This document shows positions 21,757-32,160 of a stretch of DNA of 48,131 bases, piece by piece (positions within the stretch are counted from its first letter, which is position 1; every line of letters starts with the position of its first letter). A program made the translations under genes and the position numbers. The stretch comes from Parasitella parasitica (Eukaryota > Mucoromycota > Mucoromycetes > Mucorales > Mucoraceae): contig MU619300.1 in the NCBI GenBank assembly GCA_025201805.1, positions 1 to 48,131 of the forward strand. The letters run 5' to 3'. The notes beneath the pieces are model-generated. The model was not told the origin of the DNA. It saw nothing but the letters and a program-made list of their open reading frames with translations, and ran no database searches.

Positions 21757-23022
21757 ATGACAAGATTAAGATATGGAGTGCTCTTATTAATTGGTTAGGA
21801 ATACCGATAATCCAACTGTTCATTCGTCTAACATAGAGTTTCAACACGTAGCATCATTAATTGCATATACTAATGTAGCAAATGCGTTGGAAGAAGGTGG
21901 GTTTATGGGAACATTTCATCAATTGAATTCGACATTTACATCTATTGTTAGGTACTATGCTTTTGCCTGTTTGGAATCATCCCACCGAAGTTGTAGATGG
22001 TGCTCCCGCTCCTCAAGCTACTGCTTGTGCTAATTCTGGACAAATTGCCTTGACCTATGTAAGTGGAAGTCCATCACCAGAAAATTCTCCTGCATAACAT
22101 GTGTAAAATCAGAATGAAGGGCCTAGTGATGTTACCGCAAAGGTGCTTAACGGATTGAAGGCTGCTCAAGCTAAAGCCAACTTTTTCGTAAACGCCACAT
22201 GGTAAATAGCCAAATGTTTGCCATCCCTAGTTCAAATCACTGAAATTTATATGTAGGTTGTACACTCAGCAGTATGCCATGATCTTGCAGCGTGCCTATA
22301 ATGATGGCCATTTCATTGGTATGACCTATCGTGCTCCTGGAGACACTTCAGAAGGTCTGACGGACGAGCAAATCAGGACCGATGTAACAAACACTGCTAA
22401 AATCATTGAAACTTTGATTGGTGTCGCACCCAAGTATGTTCGCCTTCATTACTCACAACCTGAAGATATTCGCCTTGAAAATATCATCCGCAACATGGGT
22501 TACACATTGGTTTCTTATAATCTGGATACCATGGACTATAATTACAAGAACAACCCAGAAGGCATTTCAGACTTGTACAAGGAAATATTTGCCAAGCAAA
22601 TCGATACCTATGATTCAAAGGGCTCTTTCATCTCTGTTCAATACGATATTCCCGACACTGGTTCATGGCAAGCTATATATGATGTCGTAAGAACAATCAA
22701 TGAAGCTGGTTATACAATGGTTCGTTTAGATGGCTGTTTAAATGATAAACAGCCTTACAAAGAACATGCAGGCTCGACAAAGTTTGTAAGCGACAAACAT
22801 TCTTTGGGTCAGGCAGATTACAAATCTGGTCAAGTAACACCGGAGAAACCAGCAAACACTAGCTCTGCTTCTACAGGTGTTTCTGCAGATGCTGCCGCTG
22901 CAGCAGCAGAGGAAGAAGAGGCCATTAAAAAGGCCAATAGCGCTGCTGCCATTCTGCAAAGATTTGAATGGTCAAATATCGTGTTTGCTGTGGTTGCTCT
23001 CTTTTGCACTTGGGCATTCTAA
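21757..23022 (+). CDS. Polysaccharide-deacetylase-like GPI protein, active site degenerate
   Basis: Exons 21757-21793, 21952-22058, 22113-22201 and 22257-23022 give 332 residues. The first intron (158 bp) is unusually long, so the signal-peptide exon is less certain. A hydrophobic start (MTRLRYGVLLLIG) precedes a NodB-type domain: GQIALTYNEGPS, KANFFVNATW, RAYNDGHFIGMTYRAP, YVRLHYSQP, GYTLVSYNLDTMDY. Chitin deacetylases of this fold need TFDDGP, HxxxH zinc ligands and a late LxH. Here these read TYNEGP, MTYRAP and SVQYD, so the zinc histidines and catalytic Asp are gone. A Ser/Ala/Glu-rich stalk leads to a hydrophobic C-terminus (NIVFAVVALFCTWAF) typical of a GPI signal. It is likely a cell-wall pseudoenzyme, perhaps binding chitin or chitosan. 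Confidence 0.85.
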
Positions 23023-23151
23023 GTGCTATATATTTTTTATATAATTTATTCCCAATTAAAATGGTACATTTGAATGTCTATTCACTGCTTGATCTATGTG
23101 GACAAAACATGTAAACATATAAACATATAAACATAAAATAACATTGATAGG

Positions 23152-24703
23152 CTACTGAGAACTAGCTAATGCTCCCATGGGATCATAAGCAGGCAGAACA
23201 ATAGGCGTTGTATCCAACAGGTTTGTCAGTTTGCGTGGTACATCGCTCTTTTCGAGAACAAGCTATATTACATAACGATAATGTTAGTATTTACAGCAGG
23301 GAAATTCGCACATGATAGTATATACATACCTGGTAAACAAAAGAAGAAAACCAATCGTCAGACATGACCCAGAAACCCTTATCGCCTGTTGTATCTGCAC
23401 CCCATGAGTTTTCAACTCGCCAACGCACAGGTTTGCCTTCCTTATCAAGATGAACGCCAGTGAAAACCATTGCATGAGTCATCATGCTTTCCTTATACAA
23501 CAGTCTCTCCTCCTTGGTTAGCCCAAATTCAACATTATATGCCAAGCTGTAGTCATAAATCTTGGTATCCATGGCACCGATCTTGTTGTTACTGAACTGG
23601 CCTACATCACAGCCAAACCACACGGGACGACCTGATTTCAAGACGTTGATAGCCAGTTGCTTTTGTGCTTCGGACGTAGTGTTGACGTAGCGGATAGGTT
23701 TTCCTCCTACAATGTTGCCGAGACGATCTACTGTGTACAACCTATTGATAGGGTTGCGAGGATCATTGATAAGAGACATGGTCTCTGAGATATTATATCC
23801 AACAACTTCACGAAAGAACTTTTTGGGAGTCAGATTGTGCAGGCCAACATACTTGCCAGCTTTGTCAGTAGTTTCCCAATCAAACTGAGAGGGAGGTTCA
23901 CCAAGAGAAATAACCAAAATGCGGTAAATGTCCTCCATCATCTGTTCCTTGAAAAATCGGACTATTTCTACGGTAGCACCACGATCAACAGCGCTGCGAA
24001 TTTGGGTGGCAAACTCACGCAATTTGACTGTGACCAACCAGTTGAGACGGCGAGAGTTACTACTTGCATAAGTCTCTGGGAATACGCTTTTTGGTACGAC
24101 GCCATATTTCTCCACTAAATTGATAAGCATATCAAATTGACCGCCATCGCCCACAGGATCAGTTAAAAGATACTGAACTACACGGTCATCGATGTCTTCT
24201 TTAGCCAAGTCAATCATATTCTCCAGGAACCAGTTTGCTTTTTCAAGCTTGTCGTAAAAGAACAAGTAGCTTTGGGAGAGCTCAAAGTCATCAGCTAGCT
24301 TATACTTTTGGATGACGGACAAGCGCATGATGTTGGTACCGGCAAAGAGCCAACAGCGACCGCTGGACTTTTGGTTCGTCGCGCTTCCCTCCAAATCCAA
24401 TTTGACATTAAAGACATGCTTGTCTTGCAATGCAGCCTTGGGGTTCAGCATGACTTGAGTAGGATCTGTACCAACAATAGCATTTCTTGCCAGCAAGTTT
24501 TTATCGTCCTCATAGAAACGCTTGGAGAATCTAGCGAGCGCATCACTAGAGATAGTAGCAGTGGAATAACGGCTGGCTTCAGCTTCATCTAACTTGAGTT
24601 GAGCATATTGATGCGAAAGCATAGATACGGACGAGGATTCAGTGCATTTTTCATATTCCTTGTATTCTTTTTCTTTTTCTTCTTTTGATGATTGAGCGCC
24701 CAT
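23152..24703 (-). CDS. LAP3: Bleomycin hydrolase, cysteine aminopeptidase C1B
   Basis: Exons 24703-23330 and 23262-23152 (intron 67 bp) give 494 residues. The papain-like catalytic set is visible: QKSSGRCWLFAG with Cys117, THAMVFTGV with the histidine, and VENSWG with the asparagine. Other family segments are LSQSYLFFYDKLEKAN, GDGGQFDML, KYGVVPKSVFPE, YVGLHNLTPKKFF and GFWVMSDDWF. These enzymes form hexamers and trim peptides and homocysteine-thiolactone in the cytosol. I chose the ATG giving MGAQSSKEEKEK; its Gly2 and Ser6 fit N-myristoylation. A more upstream in-frame ATG would add 29 residues without family support. The second exon completes the usual C-terminus. Confidence 0.93.
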
Positions 24704-25535
24704 TTTTTGTGTCTTTATTGATGAAAAGAGAAATGAAGAGACGCCATCAGTTTTTTGATTTAAAAAGGTACGGCATTGCTTTTCACACACACATTAGAGT
24801 CATGAGTGTTGCAAAAAAACGTGACAATGATAACATCCAAATAACGTAATTGATTAGAACCGATGCATAATGTTTATAATACTTCATAAAGGTACTATTT
24901 AGATTTGCACATCTTGAAACACGTATCATAACTTTATTTTCTCATGCATTTTCGGATATACGTTTGAATTTGTACCTTGTTAAAACAATCAAATCTACGG
25001 AATTTGGTGTTTTCTCAAAAACAGTTGTCAAATCAACTTTATACATCGTATATAATTCTGGAAGAGCATATTTTTATTATATTAGTTAATTCACCAAGAG
25101 CTCTTTAGGTGAAAATGCCCAGGCTACGGCCAAGCTAGACGATCTGAGATGAATGACAAGAAAAGAAAAAAAAGTCAAGGCAGACGTAGAATGCATCCAT
25201 TATGGTTGCGAGAGTACAATGGAATGGAAAGAACGTGGGGTAATGGTACTCTGTTCAAGGCCCAAATGGAAATACATGTACCATGAGCCATGCGGTTGGA
25301 GGAAAAGACGGTGTGGCTCGTCATTCGCTTGGAACATACCTTCTTTATCTCTTCGGCTGGCGAAATTATTGATGGTGTTTCTTATTCTTAGCAACGAGGA
25401 TCGGGCAAGGGGAGTCTCGAATCCATCAGTGCTTAAAATCATGTTTCTACCGGTGAATTGATTAAATTCCAAATAAAATAATTGTGACCATAGTGTGGGT
25501 AATCAGATTGAACTTTTCTTTTATCAATTGGATAT
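24704..25535. other. Intergenic region with an unassigned reverse frame
   Basis: A reverse-strand frame at 25472-25200 encodes about 90 residues with balanced composition (GFETPLARSSLLRIRNTINN, then HRLFLQPHGSWYMYFHLG). It matches no family I know, has no splice context and faces an overlapping plus frame of similar length. The rest is AT-rich and empty. Confidence 0.35.
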
Positions 25536-25881
25536 ATGGACAAACCAATTGATGATCAAGCTTCAGAATTTAAATTATCTAGAAGATTTGCGATGTCGCT
25601 AGACTTTGTTTTTGGTGATTTTGATATGACTTTGGATGATGGTGAAATAGTTGCAGAACCCACAAAAATGGCGCAACAGCAAAGTGTACAAACATATTCC
25701 AAGTTTTAGTACGTGGAGGTTATACATTTCAAACAAAAAAAAATATCGAGTGATCTGTAACTAGAGATCGTATTTTGGAGACATTTTACATAATTTATAT
25801 GCCCAAGCTGGTACTTCTGTATCAAAATCAAGTGGCATGGAGCGTTTTAGACTTATGAAGTCAAACATGGCACGACTCTGA
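25536..25881 (+). CDS. Possible small two-exon gene, unknown function
   Basis: From ATG 25536 a frame reads MDKPIDDQASEFKLSRRFAM, then DFVFGDFDMTLDDGEIV, to a stop at about 25708. A second in-phase segment after an AACTAG acceptor near 25765 reads YFGDILHNLYAQAGTSVSKS and ends ERFRLMKSNMARL at 25881. Joining them at AGT|GTACAA gives about 88 residues with a roughly 79-bp intron; the donor is weak and the model is tentative. The composition looks like a genuine small acidic protein. I recognise no family. It lies about 400 bases upstream of PCC1 in the same direction. Confidence 0.3.
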
Positions 25882-26277
25882 TTCTCTCAAAAACCACACC
25901 AGAGCTCTTATTTAGACAACATGTATTTTACAATTTTTTTTTTTGAACAATAATGTGTATATCTTTATGGATCCACACAAAAAGATGATATAGGAGCTGG
26001 TCATCCATTTTGGCTTTGTTACCAAAAATGCATTCTATAATTTTGTGGATGTTTGAAGGTACTGTATGATAAAAGATGCGTGCATATCTTATCGAGCTGT
26101 CATATGGTATCTTTGGAACATTTCGAATTATAATTCAAACGGTTGTTATACCGTAGAATACAGTGAACCTTGTGAAGAGATGGATTTATGCTGTCCTCTG
26201 GACTTGAATACCAATAAAATATTTGCTCTGTTGATAAGGGGAGTCGGAACAGCTCTTCTTCCAATAAGCACTACAAA

Positions 26278-26641
26278 ATGGACAGCAAAATGTATAGTAA
26301 TTGTTTGAAATTGAACTAATTACGCAGTGATTAACAAAATACACAGATTCATTGAAATACCTTTTCCAAACGAACGCTTTGCATCGATTGCTCAACAAGT
26401 GATGAATGTTGATGAAGAGTTGAAGAGCGATCAAGTAAAGAGAACGATTACATGCAAGGATAATCTACTGCATGTGTAAGTTGGAAAACCAAATGTGCGT
26501 GTACCATAGCTAATCATCTCATGATATGCCCTTAGGCAGTTTGAATGTTATAATACCAAGATGCTTCGTGTAGCAGTTAGTTCATTTTTAGAATACTTGA
26601 CCATGGTGACGCGAACTATAGAAGAAGATTTCAACAATTGA
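26278..26641 (+). CDS. PCC1: Pcc1, KEOPS/EKC complex subunit
   Basis: Three small exons, 26278-26291, 26347-26475 and 26536-26641, give an 82-residue protein, the usual size for Pcc1/LAGE3. It reads MDSKIFIEIPFPNERFASIA, then VDEELKSDQVKRTI, and after the second intron CYNTKMLRVAVSSFLEYLTM and TRTIEED. These match the Pcc1 core: IPFP-E-R, D-EL-PDQV-RT and MLRVSVNSFL. Pcc1 dimerises KEOPS, which makes N6-threonylcarbamoyladenosine at A37 of ANN-decoding tRNAs. The first exon has only 14 coding bases; its acceptor is the ACACAG after branch sequence TGATTAAC, since the upstream CGCAG leads to a stop. No exon is long enough to stand out alone. Confidence 0.85.
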
Positions 26642-27064
26642 CAGCTTTTGTACATACGATGTTCTGATTCTTCTATAATTATATACTGATCCCACTCGCC
26701 CACACATACACTTACACATACACATACACTTCCACTTCCACTTCCACTTCCACTTTCATTTTATCGATAAAAAGCACAAAAATTTCTTTGCTTGGTAAAA
26801 CAACAAAAAATCTGGACACTTGCAAAAATGGCACGAGTCATGTTAATTTGGGTCTCTTGAAGTTTATATATATTATAGATAGAGATATGTGTGTATCATG
26901 TTTTAATGTGGCATGTGGTAAAGAAGGGTAAAAACGACAATAGAAAGAGTATAGTAGTATTCGTAGAGTAAAGAATTATGATAATAGTTGATAAAGTAAT
27001 AATAATAAACTGTAGATGGGATATTGATAAGTGGAATAAACATAAGATATCATAAAAGAAAAGA
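26642..27064. other. Convergent intergenic region between PCC1 and RAP1-like gene
   Basis: Both flanking genes end here. It contains the CA/CACTTC simple repeats listed separately and then purine-rich AT sequence with no coding potential. Confidence 0.5.
26698..26756 (+). repeat. CACATA and CACTTC simple repeats
   Basis: Several CACATA/CTTACA units pass into about five copies of the hexamer CACTTC at 26727-26756. They lie in the convergent 3' region. Confidence 0.8.
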
Positions 27065-27727
27065 TTACAAAATAAGACATTTAATCTTTTTCTTGCTCTT
27101 TTCTTTTAAAGGATTCTGCTTGTTAATCTGTCTAACTACATCGTAAAATACTTCATCGACATTGATTTTGAATCTTGCTGATGTTTCATAAAACGGCTTT
27201 CCTCCCCATTGCTGAGACAGAGCCATGCCCTTCTCTCTAGACACCACCCTTTCATTCTCTAGATCGCATTTGTTACCAACCAGCACCATGGGTACCTGTA
27301 ATTCTGTTTGAGCTGTCTTGCACAAAGAATTATGTCCACGTTCTCCTTACATTTTCAGTGCCTTTGACTCGTAATATTTGCTCCCTAATCTCATGAAGGT
27401 CGGTCAAGGTAATTTGGCTTGTAATAGAGAAGACAAGCACGAATCCCTGACCGTTTTTCATGTAAAGATCTCGCATAGCTGTAAACTGCTCTGTACCTGC
27501 TGTATCTAAAATTTCGAGCATACATTGTTGCCCATCTACTTCGACCTGTTTTCTATAGGAATCCTCGATAGTAGGGTCGTATTTTTCGACAAAAATCGAT
27601 TGAACAAATTGGACAGTCTACCGAAACATTTTAGTTCGGGATGCTTTGGTTACATATATGATTCTCTTACCAATGCGGATTTTCCAACACCCCCAGAACC
27701 TAAGACGACAAGTTTATATTCTCTCAT
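27065..27727 (-). CDS. RSR1: Rap1/Rsr1-type Ras-family GTPase
   Basis: Exons 27727-27671, 27617-27351 and 27295-27065 give 184 residues, the exact size of human Rap1. G1 is [10 protein letters not shown], the effector loop [12 protein letters not shown] matches Ras/Rap, and G3 is [16 protein letters not shown], with Thr at the position of Ras Gln61, a Rap hallmark. G4 is NKCD and G5 ETSA. The protein ends KKKIKCLIL: a polybasic stretch and a CaaX box whose final Leu predicts geranylgeranylation. Rap/Rsr1 proteins direct bud or hyphal polarity in fungi and adhesion in animals. Introns are 53 and 55 bp; all junctions are phase 0. Confidence 0.94.
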
Positions 27728-28156
27728 ATTTGAAGATATATAGTCCGAGAAAGAAAGAAAATAAGGAAAAAAATTTAAGAGAGAGTGAGAGAGAGAGAGG
27801 GAAAAAAGGGCCCAGATAGCCTCTACTACTCTATTATTTTTATAGGCGACCTATATTGTTACAAGCACAAAGACGCAGACACACTCAAAGCACCTTTATA
27901 AAAAGGGAGTACATTTGCCTGAAAAAGGAAGGCAGATATTTATTATTCAGACGGAGTCTTGGCCAAGATATGTAGAACGAGAGAGAAAAACTGTGGTATA
28001 TAAGGGCAGCAGTTACATGTCAATTGACAACATTTCACCCTCATTCCGCAGTTTCGGTCTATGGGAGCTACAGAGATTTCTCGACATGAAAAAGTGATCT
28101 ACATTGGCAAAAACTAAAACAAAACGATAGGACTTTTTTTTTTTTTTTTTTTTTTT
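27728..28156. other. 5' flank of the RAP1-like gene
   Basis: A GA-rich tract (AGAGAGTGAGAGAGAGAGAG, about 27780-27800) lies just upstream of the GTPase start, reading as CT-rich on the coding strand. A TATAAAAA lies near 27896. A T22-like run at about 28136-28158 marks the end of the next gene. No further gene is seen. Confidence 0.5.
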
Positions 28157-29542
28157 TTAGTATGAGTAACACCAATATTTATTCATTGGAGAGAGAATTT
28201 GATTATCCAACATGAGCATTTTCTTGGAATAAATGTACTTTGGGTCAACAGAGTCTCTGCTATAATAGGTTCGTCTGCCCTGACTCGATAACCTCCATTC
28301 AGACAGCTGCATTGGGTAGCGTTTTGGTGTAAACGGACTGATTTCAATCACCTTAATGCCATTGCTTAATCTACTCAACACACGTGGTAAACAGCTTAAA
28401 TCAATCGTAAGGGGTGTGCGTGCTAGATTTAAATAAAATAGATTTGGCAAACCATCCAAGAACTTCTGTAAAACCTCCAAGCTAATGTTGCGACAGTAAG
28501 CGATGGAGAACCGTCTTAATTGGCTTGGATGATGCTGTTCGATCAGTTTGCTCAATACGTGGTCATCCAAGTTGATATGTCCTCCCATATCTAGCGATTG
28601 CAGTGCTGCATTGGTGGACTTTAGTATATTCATTATACAGTCATGACAGAATCGCGATCCACCAATTCCATTAAAATCCATGTTTAAATTCAGTTCGATC
28701 AATCTGGTGCAGTTGTTTTGGAGAAACAATATCAGTGGCGAACAGCATGACAGTGAATGACATCCTTGCAGGTTCAAGTGGGTGAGTGTTGTTGTATTCT
28801 GAAGATGTACGAATAACTCGCTTGTGATTTGTGTATATGCAAGATCAAGTCTTGTCAACTGATTTCCACTCGAGCGTATCTTATCAAAGAAAGGTATAAA
28901 GAAATGCTCCTGAGATAATGCCATGCACATGTAAAACGATATGTTGGTCAGCTTTTTCGGGACAGACCAATTGCTCAGTTCCAGCAGCTCTTGCTCTTGG
29001 CCTTCGTCTCCATCCTGACCTCCTTCCTCCAGCGCCAACCTTTCCAACTTACTCAATGTCGGTGGATTGAAGAAATCTGCCATCACAGTCGTGAAGCTTC
29101 TGTCGCAGAATCCAGTAAAGTCAACAGTTCGAAGCCTGTTTTGATGGTTGAAAATGGATCGAATAACTTTGGGTGATATAAAAGCATGCATCATTTCTTC
29201 GCCAACAAAAAGATCCTCCAACTGATCGCATCCACTAATCAAATCGGCCAACTCCTCTGCTACAATGATGGACCTTGCTTTTGCTTCCGTCCAACGCGAG
29301 CCCCGTGTTGTATAGCTGGAAAAATCTATCCTTCGAACAAAGCTGGCCAGATATCTGTTCTGTATAGATGCCTTCAGCAAAAGATACTGCCTAGGGTTAT
29401 TGATCATGATGTGTTTGAAAAGCAAGTGAGTAACTGCAGCGTAAAACTGGCTATTAACCTGGCAGAGATTTGCTTTATCTTTTGATGACAAACATTGATT
29501 TGCTGCTATCAGTTCAATCAATTCAAATGATAAACTCTTCAT
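28157..29542 (-). CDS. F-box/leucine-rich-repeat protein
   Basis: A single exon of 461 residues starting MKSLSFELIELIAAN. The first 50 residues (ELIELIA, KANLCQVNSQFYAAVTHLLF) have an F-box-like pattern, followed by leucine-rich repeats: LTRLDLAYTQITSELF, LTHLNLQGCHSLS, LIELNLNMDF, LQSLDMGGHINLDD, LRRFSIAYCRNISLEVL and LFYLNLARTPL. This matches cysteine-containing LRRs of FBXL proteins, substrate receptors of SCF ubiquitin ligases. The target is unknown. A longer frame upstream adds poly-F sequence encoded by A/T tracts and is not used. It is unrelated in detail to the F-box-like gene at 3934-5040. Confidence 0.85.
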   Translation of the reverse strand: MKSLSFELIELIAANQCLSSKDKANLCQVNSQFYAAVTHLLFKHIMINNPRQYLLLKASIQNRYLASFVRRIDFSSYTTRGSRWTEAKARSIIVAEELADLISGCDQLEDLFVGEEMMHAFISPKVIRSIFNHQNRLRTVDFTGFCDRSFTTVMADFFNPPTLSKLERLALEEGGQDGDEGQEQELLELSNWSVPKKLTNISFYMCMALSQEHFFIPFFDKIRSSGNQLTRLDLAYTQITSELFVHLQNTTTLTHLNLQGCHSLSCCSPLILFLQNNCTRLIELNLNMDFNGIGGSRFCHDCIMNILKSTNAALQSLDMGGHINLDDHVLSKLIEQHHPSQLRRFSIAYCRNISLEVLQKFLDGLPNLFYLNLARTPLTIDLSCLPRVLSRLSNGIKVIEISPFTPKRYPMQLSEWRLSSQGRRTYYSRDSVDPKYIYSKKMLMLDNQILSPMNKYWCYSY

Positions 29543-30984
29543 TCTGATGTCTTTAAGAAGTAGAAAAAAAAAGAAAAAAAATGAGGAAATTGGATGGTGT
29601 AATCTAGAAATGTTCTTTAAAAAACGGGATGTTGGATCGTTGGAAAAAAAAAAAGGCTTCGAAATGAAAGAAAAGCTTTGTTTGCTATGACACAGAGAGG
29701 TCATGCCAACGGTAACTCAAATTTCTCACGATAAAAAGCATTATTGTCTAATTTGATTGGAGTATTTCATCAAATCTGATGACCTTGTGCGTCCTAAATC
29801 TTTCTTTGTTGAGTTGCTTTTGAAAGCCGTTTGTTGTGTAATCACCGATTCTTCTATTTTCATCATACTATAGCAGCAAGAAAAATTTAGTACACATTTT
29901 AGATATTCTTTTGTATTTATTGAGGCTAAAAAAAGATATTGCATGTCAAGTTTTTTTTTTTTTTTTCAGTAAAAAGCCTCAATATATTTGGTTGAGTAAC
30001 AATCATTTTTTTCTGATTGATCTAATGCAGCATTTATGCAGCAGCTGTCAAAGCTTAATTTTCAACTACCATGTTATTCAGTAACACGGCAAGACCTCAT
30101 ATCAGAGTTTCAAATTAATCCCAGGGTCTTAGGGTAAATCATGGGTAATCATGATTACATTATGTAGTTAGATAGTAAAACCCTAGTGTAAATGAAACGC
30201 GTAAATATAATACGTCGGGAGATCTCTTATATGTAAAGGTAGATTTATTTCATCATACTTTTGACATAAAATATTATTCTGAAACGATCAATTGTTTTAT
30301 TTGAAAGGTATCAATAAAAAGCGACCTGATAAGTGTTTATTTATAAATGTAAAGCGGCTGTGATCAATTGCCTACAAGTTCATGATGATCAACAATGATG
30401 ATTCACATCATATAACTTGAACCTCAGTAGTCTCAGAATAAAACTTTCTTATTATATACCTGTTGGAACAAGCTTTCTACGTTTTGAAATAACAACTTTC
30501 ATGCTTTATCCATATAAAAGCTACATTATGTTGAACCTAATATAGTTACATGTATGGATCATGATAATATTCATTGTTGTACGAGCTTATGCCGTATAAG
30601 ATCTATGTTTCAGATGTATATTCCTTGTTTCTAGATACTCACTACAAGACATATAAGTATATCCGTGGTACTAGCTATAGATACATTATGTACTACAGAC
30701 TTGTAAAATATGTGCGATACTATAGCTGTCCTTTACATGACATGCTTTCGACATGATACATACGCAGATATATGCCCAGAAGATGAATACCAAGTGATAT
30801 ACACTGAGACATTTTTTATTAATATAGACTAAATTGTTATGCCAGTGTAAAGGGCGCAGCGAAATGTTGTGTAAATGGTATGTAAAAAGTAATAAAGACT
30901 TTCTCTGAATAAAACCAGACACAAAACTGAAGACTTTTATTGTCGAAAGATATGATTTATTTATACTAAAATATATCCCAATCA
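29543..30984. other. Intergenic region, nothing recognised
   Basis: About 1.4 kb of AT-rich sequence with poly-T and poly-A runs (29950-29970) and only short chance frames. No repeat or RNA gene was seen. Confidence 0.5.
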
Positions 30985-32160
30985 ATGTATATCCATATAC
31001 TGTACAACCAGATCAAGTATGAAATGGAAGTCAATTCGATAGTGTTTGTAAGTGGTGCTGCTGGGATAGGTAAATCTTACGTGCTTAGAATGCTTGAGCG
31101 ATACTATCGTTTAAAAGGATACAAGGTATGTCATTTTGCATTGCAAAAATTGATTGCATTTGCCTTAAAACATAATATCGTGGTATGTAGGTCTTCAAGT
31201 GTCGCAGTTTATAGACGAATACTCCATGATTAGGGCTAGCGCAACACTCTCGAAGTCGATGAACGATGCATTAGTGAAAACAACAAATAGGCCAGTAATA
31301 ATGGGTGGCGTAAAAACTATTTTCTTTGGATACATTGCACAGCTCCTGCCAGTTCAAAAGAATGAGTCCTCGATATAGGCTATAAAAATCTACCATTCCG
31401 TAAACCGCTATATAGCGCTTCGGTCTACTTTGTCCTGTCAGGCAAAACGAGAAAGCGTTTATCGATACTTTAAACAAAATGCGTTTAATTTATTTTGATG
31501 AAGATGTTATTCATTTGATCAATCAATAAACAATTTACAAAAAAAACCTACCACTCAACTGTTTGCGTTTATATATAACGAGAGAAAGAGTCAAAAACGC
31601 AAATGAAGAAGACTTCAAAAAGTTTCCTGGCTATGAGATAAAATTCAAGACAAATGATACTTTTGTAGGCACTGCTGGCACTGCAAGAAAAGCCTTGAAA
31701 GAAACTCGCCTTCTAGAAGATTTATGCCTGAACTCGGTATGCCTTTAATGCTCTTACAGAATATATATGTTAGACTGGGATGGGTTAATGGGACAATTGC
31801 ATGCCTTGTCGAAGTAGATGAAGAAAACATTTGTTTGAGAAAGTTTACTGAGAATAATGAAGAGCATGGAGAAGAGTAATTATACTAGTTACAAAGGATT
31901 TCAAGACAAGAACCAGGTTCAAGCTATGTCAGATCGCAATTCTCTGTCATTCCTGCGTTTGCATCCATTTCACAAAGCGCAAAGTGCCGTCATTGACTGT
32001 GTTGGCACCTATCTCGACAACATGCTAACCCATGGCCAGAGTCAAACAAACTTCTGATCTATTTTTTTTGGTGCCTCTTTGCCTTTGGCTATCAAAAGAA
32101 AATTTGGTGTGGATGTTGATGCAATAACCATTTCAAGAAAAAAAGTTTGCAACGATGAAT
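30985..32160 (+). pseudogene. Decayed PIF1-like DNA helicase
   Basis: The helicase motifs appear in order but in shifting frames. The Walker A is SGAAGIGKSYVLRML (about 31050-31095); the Walker B is FIDEYSMI, followed by GGVKTIFFGYIAQLLPV (31210-31355). Then RVKNANEEDFKKFPGYEIKF leads to KALKETRLLEDLCLN, which breaks one base before GMPLMLLQNIYVRLGW. HKAQSAVIDCVGTYLDNML and THGQ follow (31970-32040), and ASLPLAIKRKFGVDVDAI closes it near 32140. Between Walker A and B the usual conserved sequence is missing. PIF1-like genes are often carried by Helitrons, but no Helitron end is visible here. Confidence 0.8.

Noticed and set aside
25153-25461. 102-residue plus-strand frame
   Set aside because: It is mirrored by an equally long reverse frame; neither has homology or splice context, so neither can be preferred.
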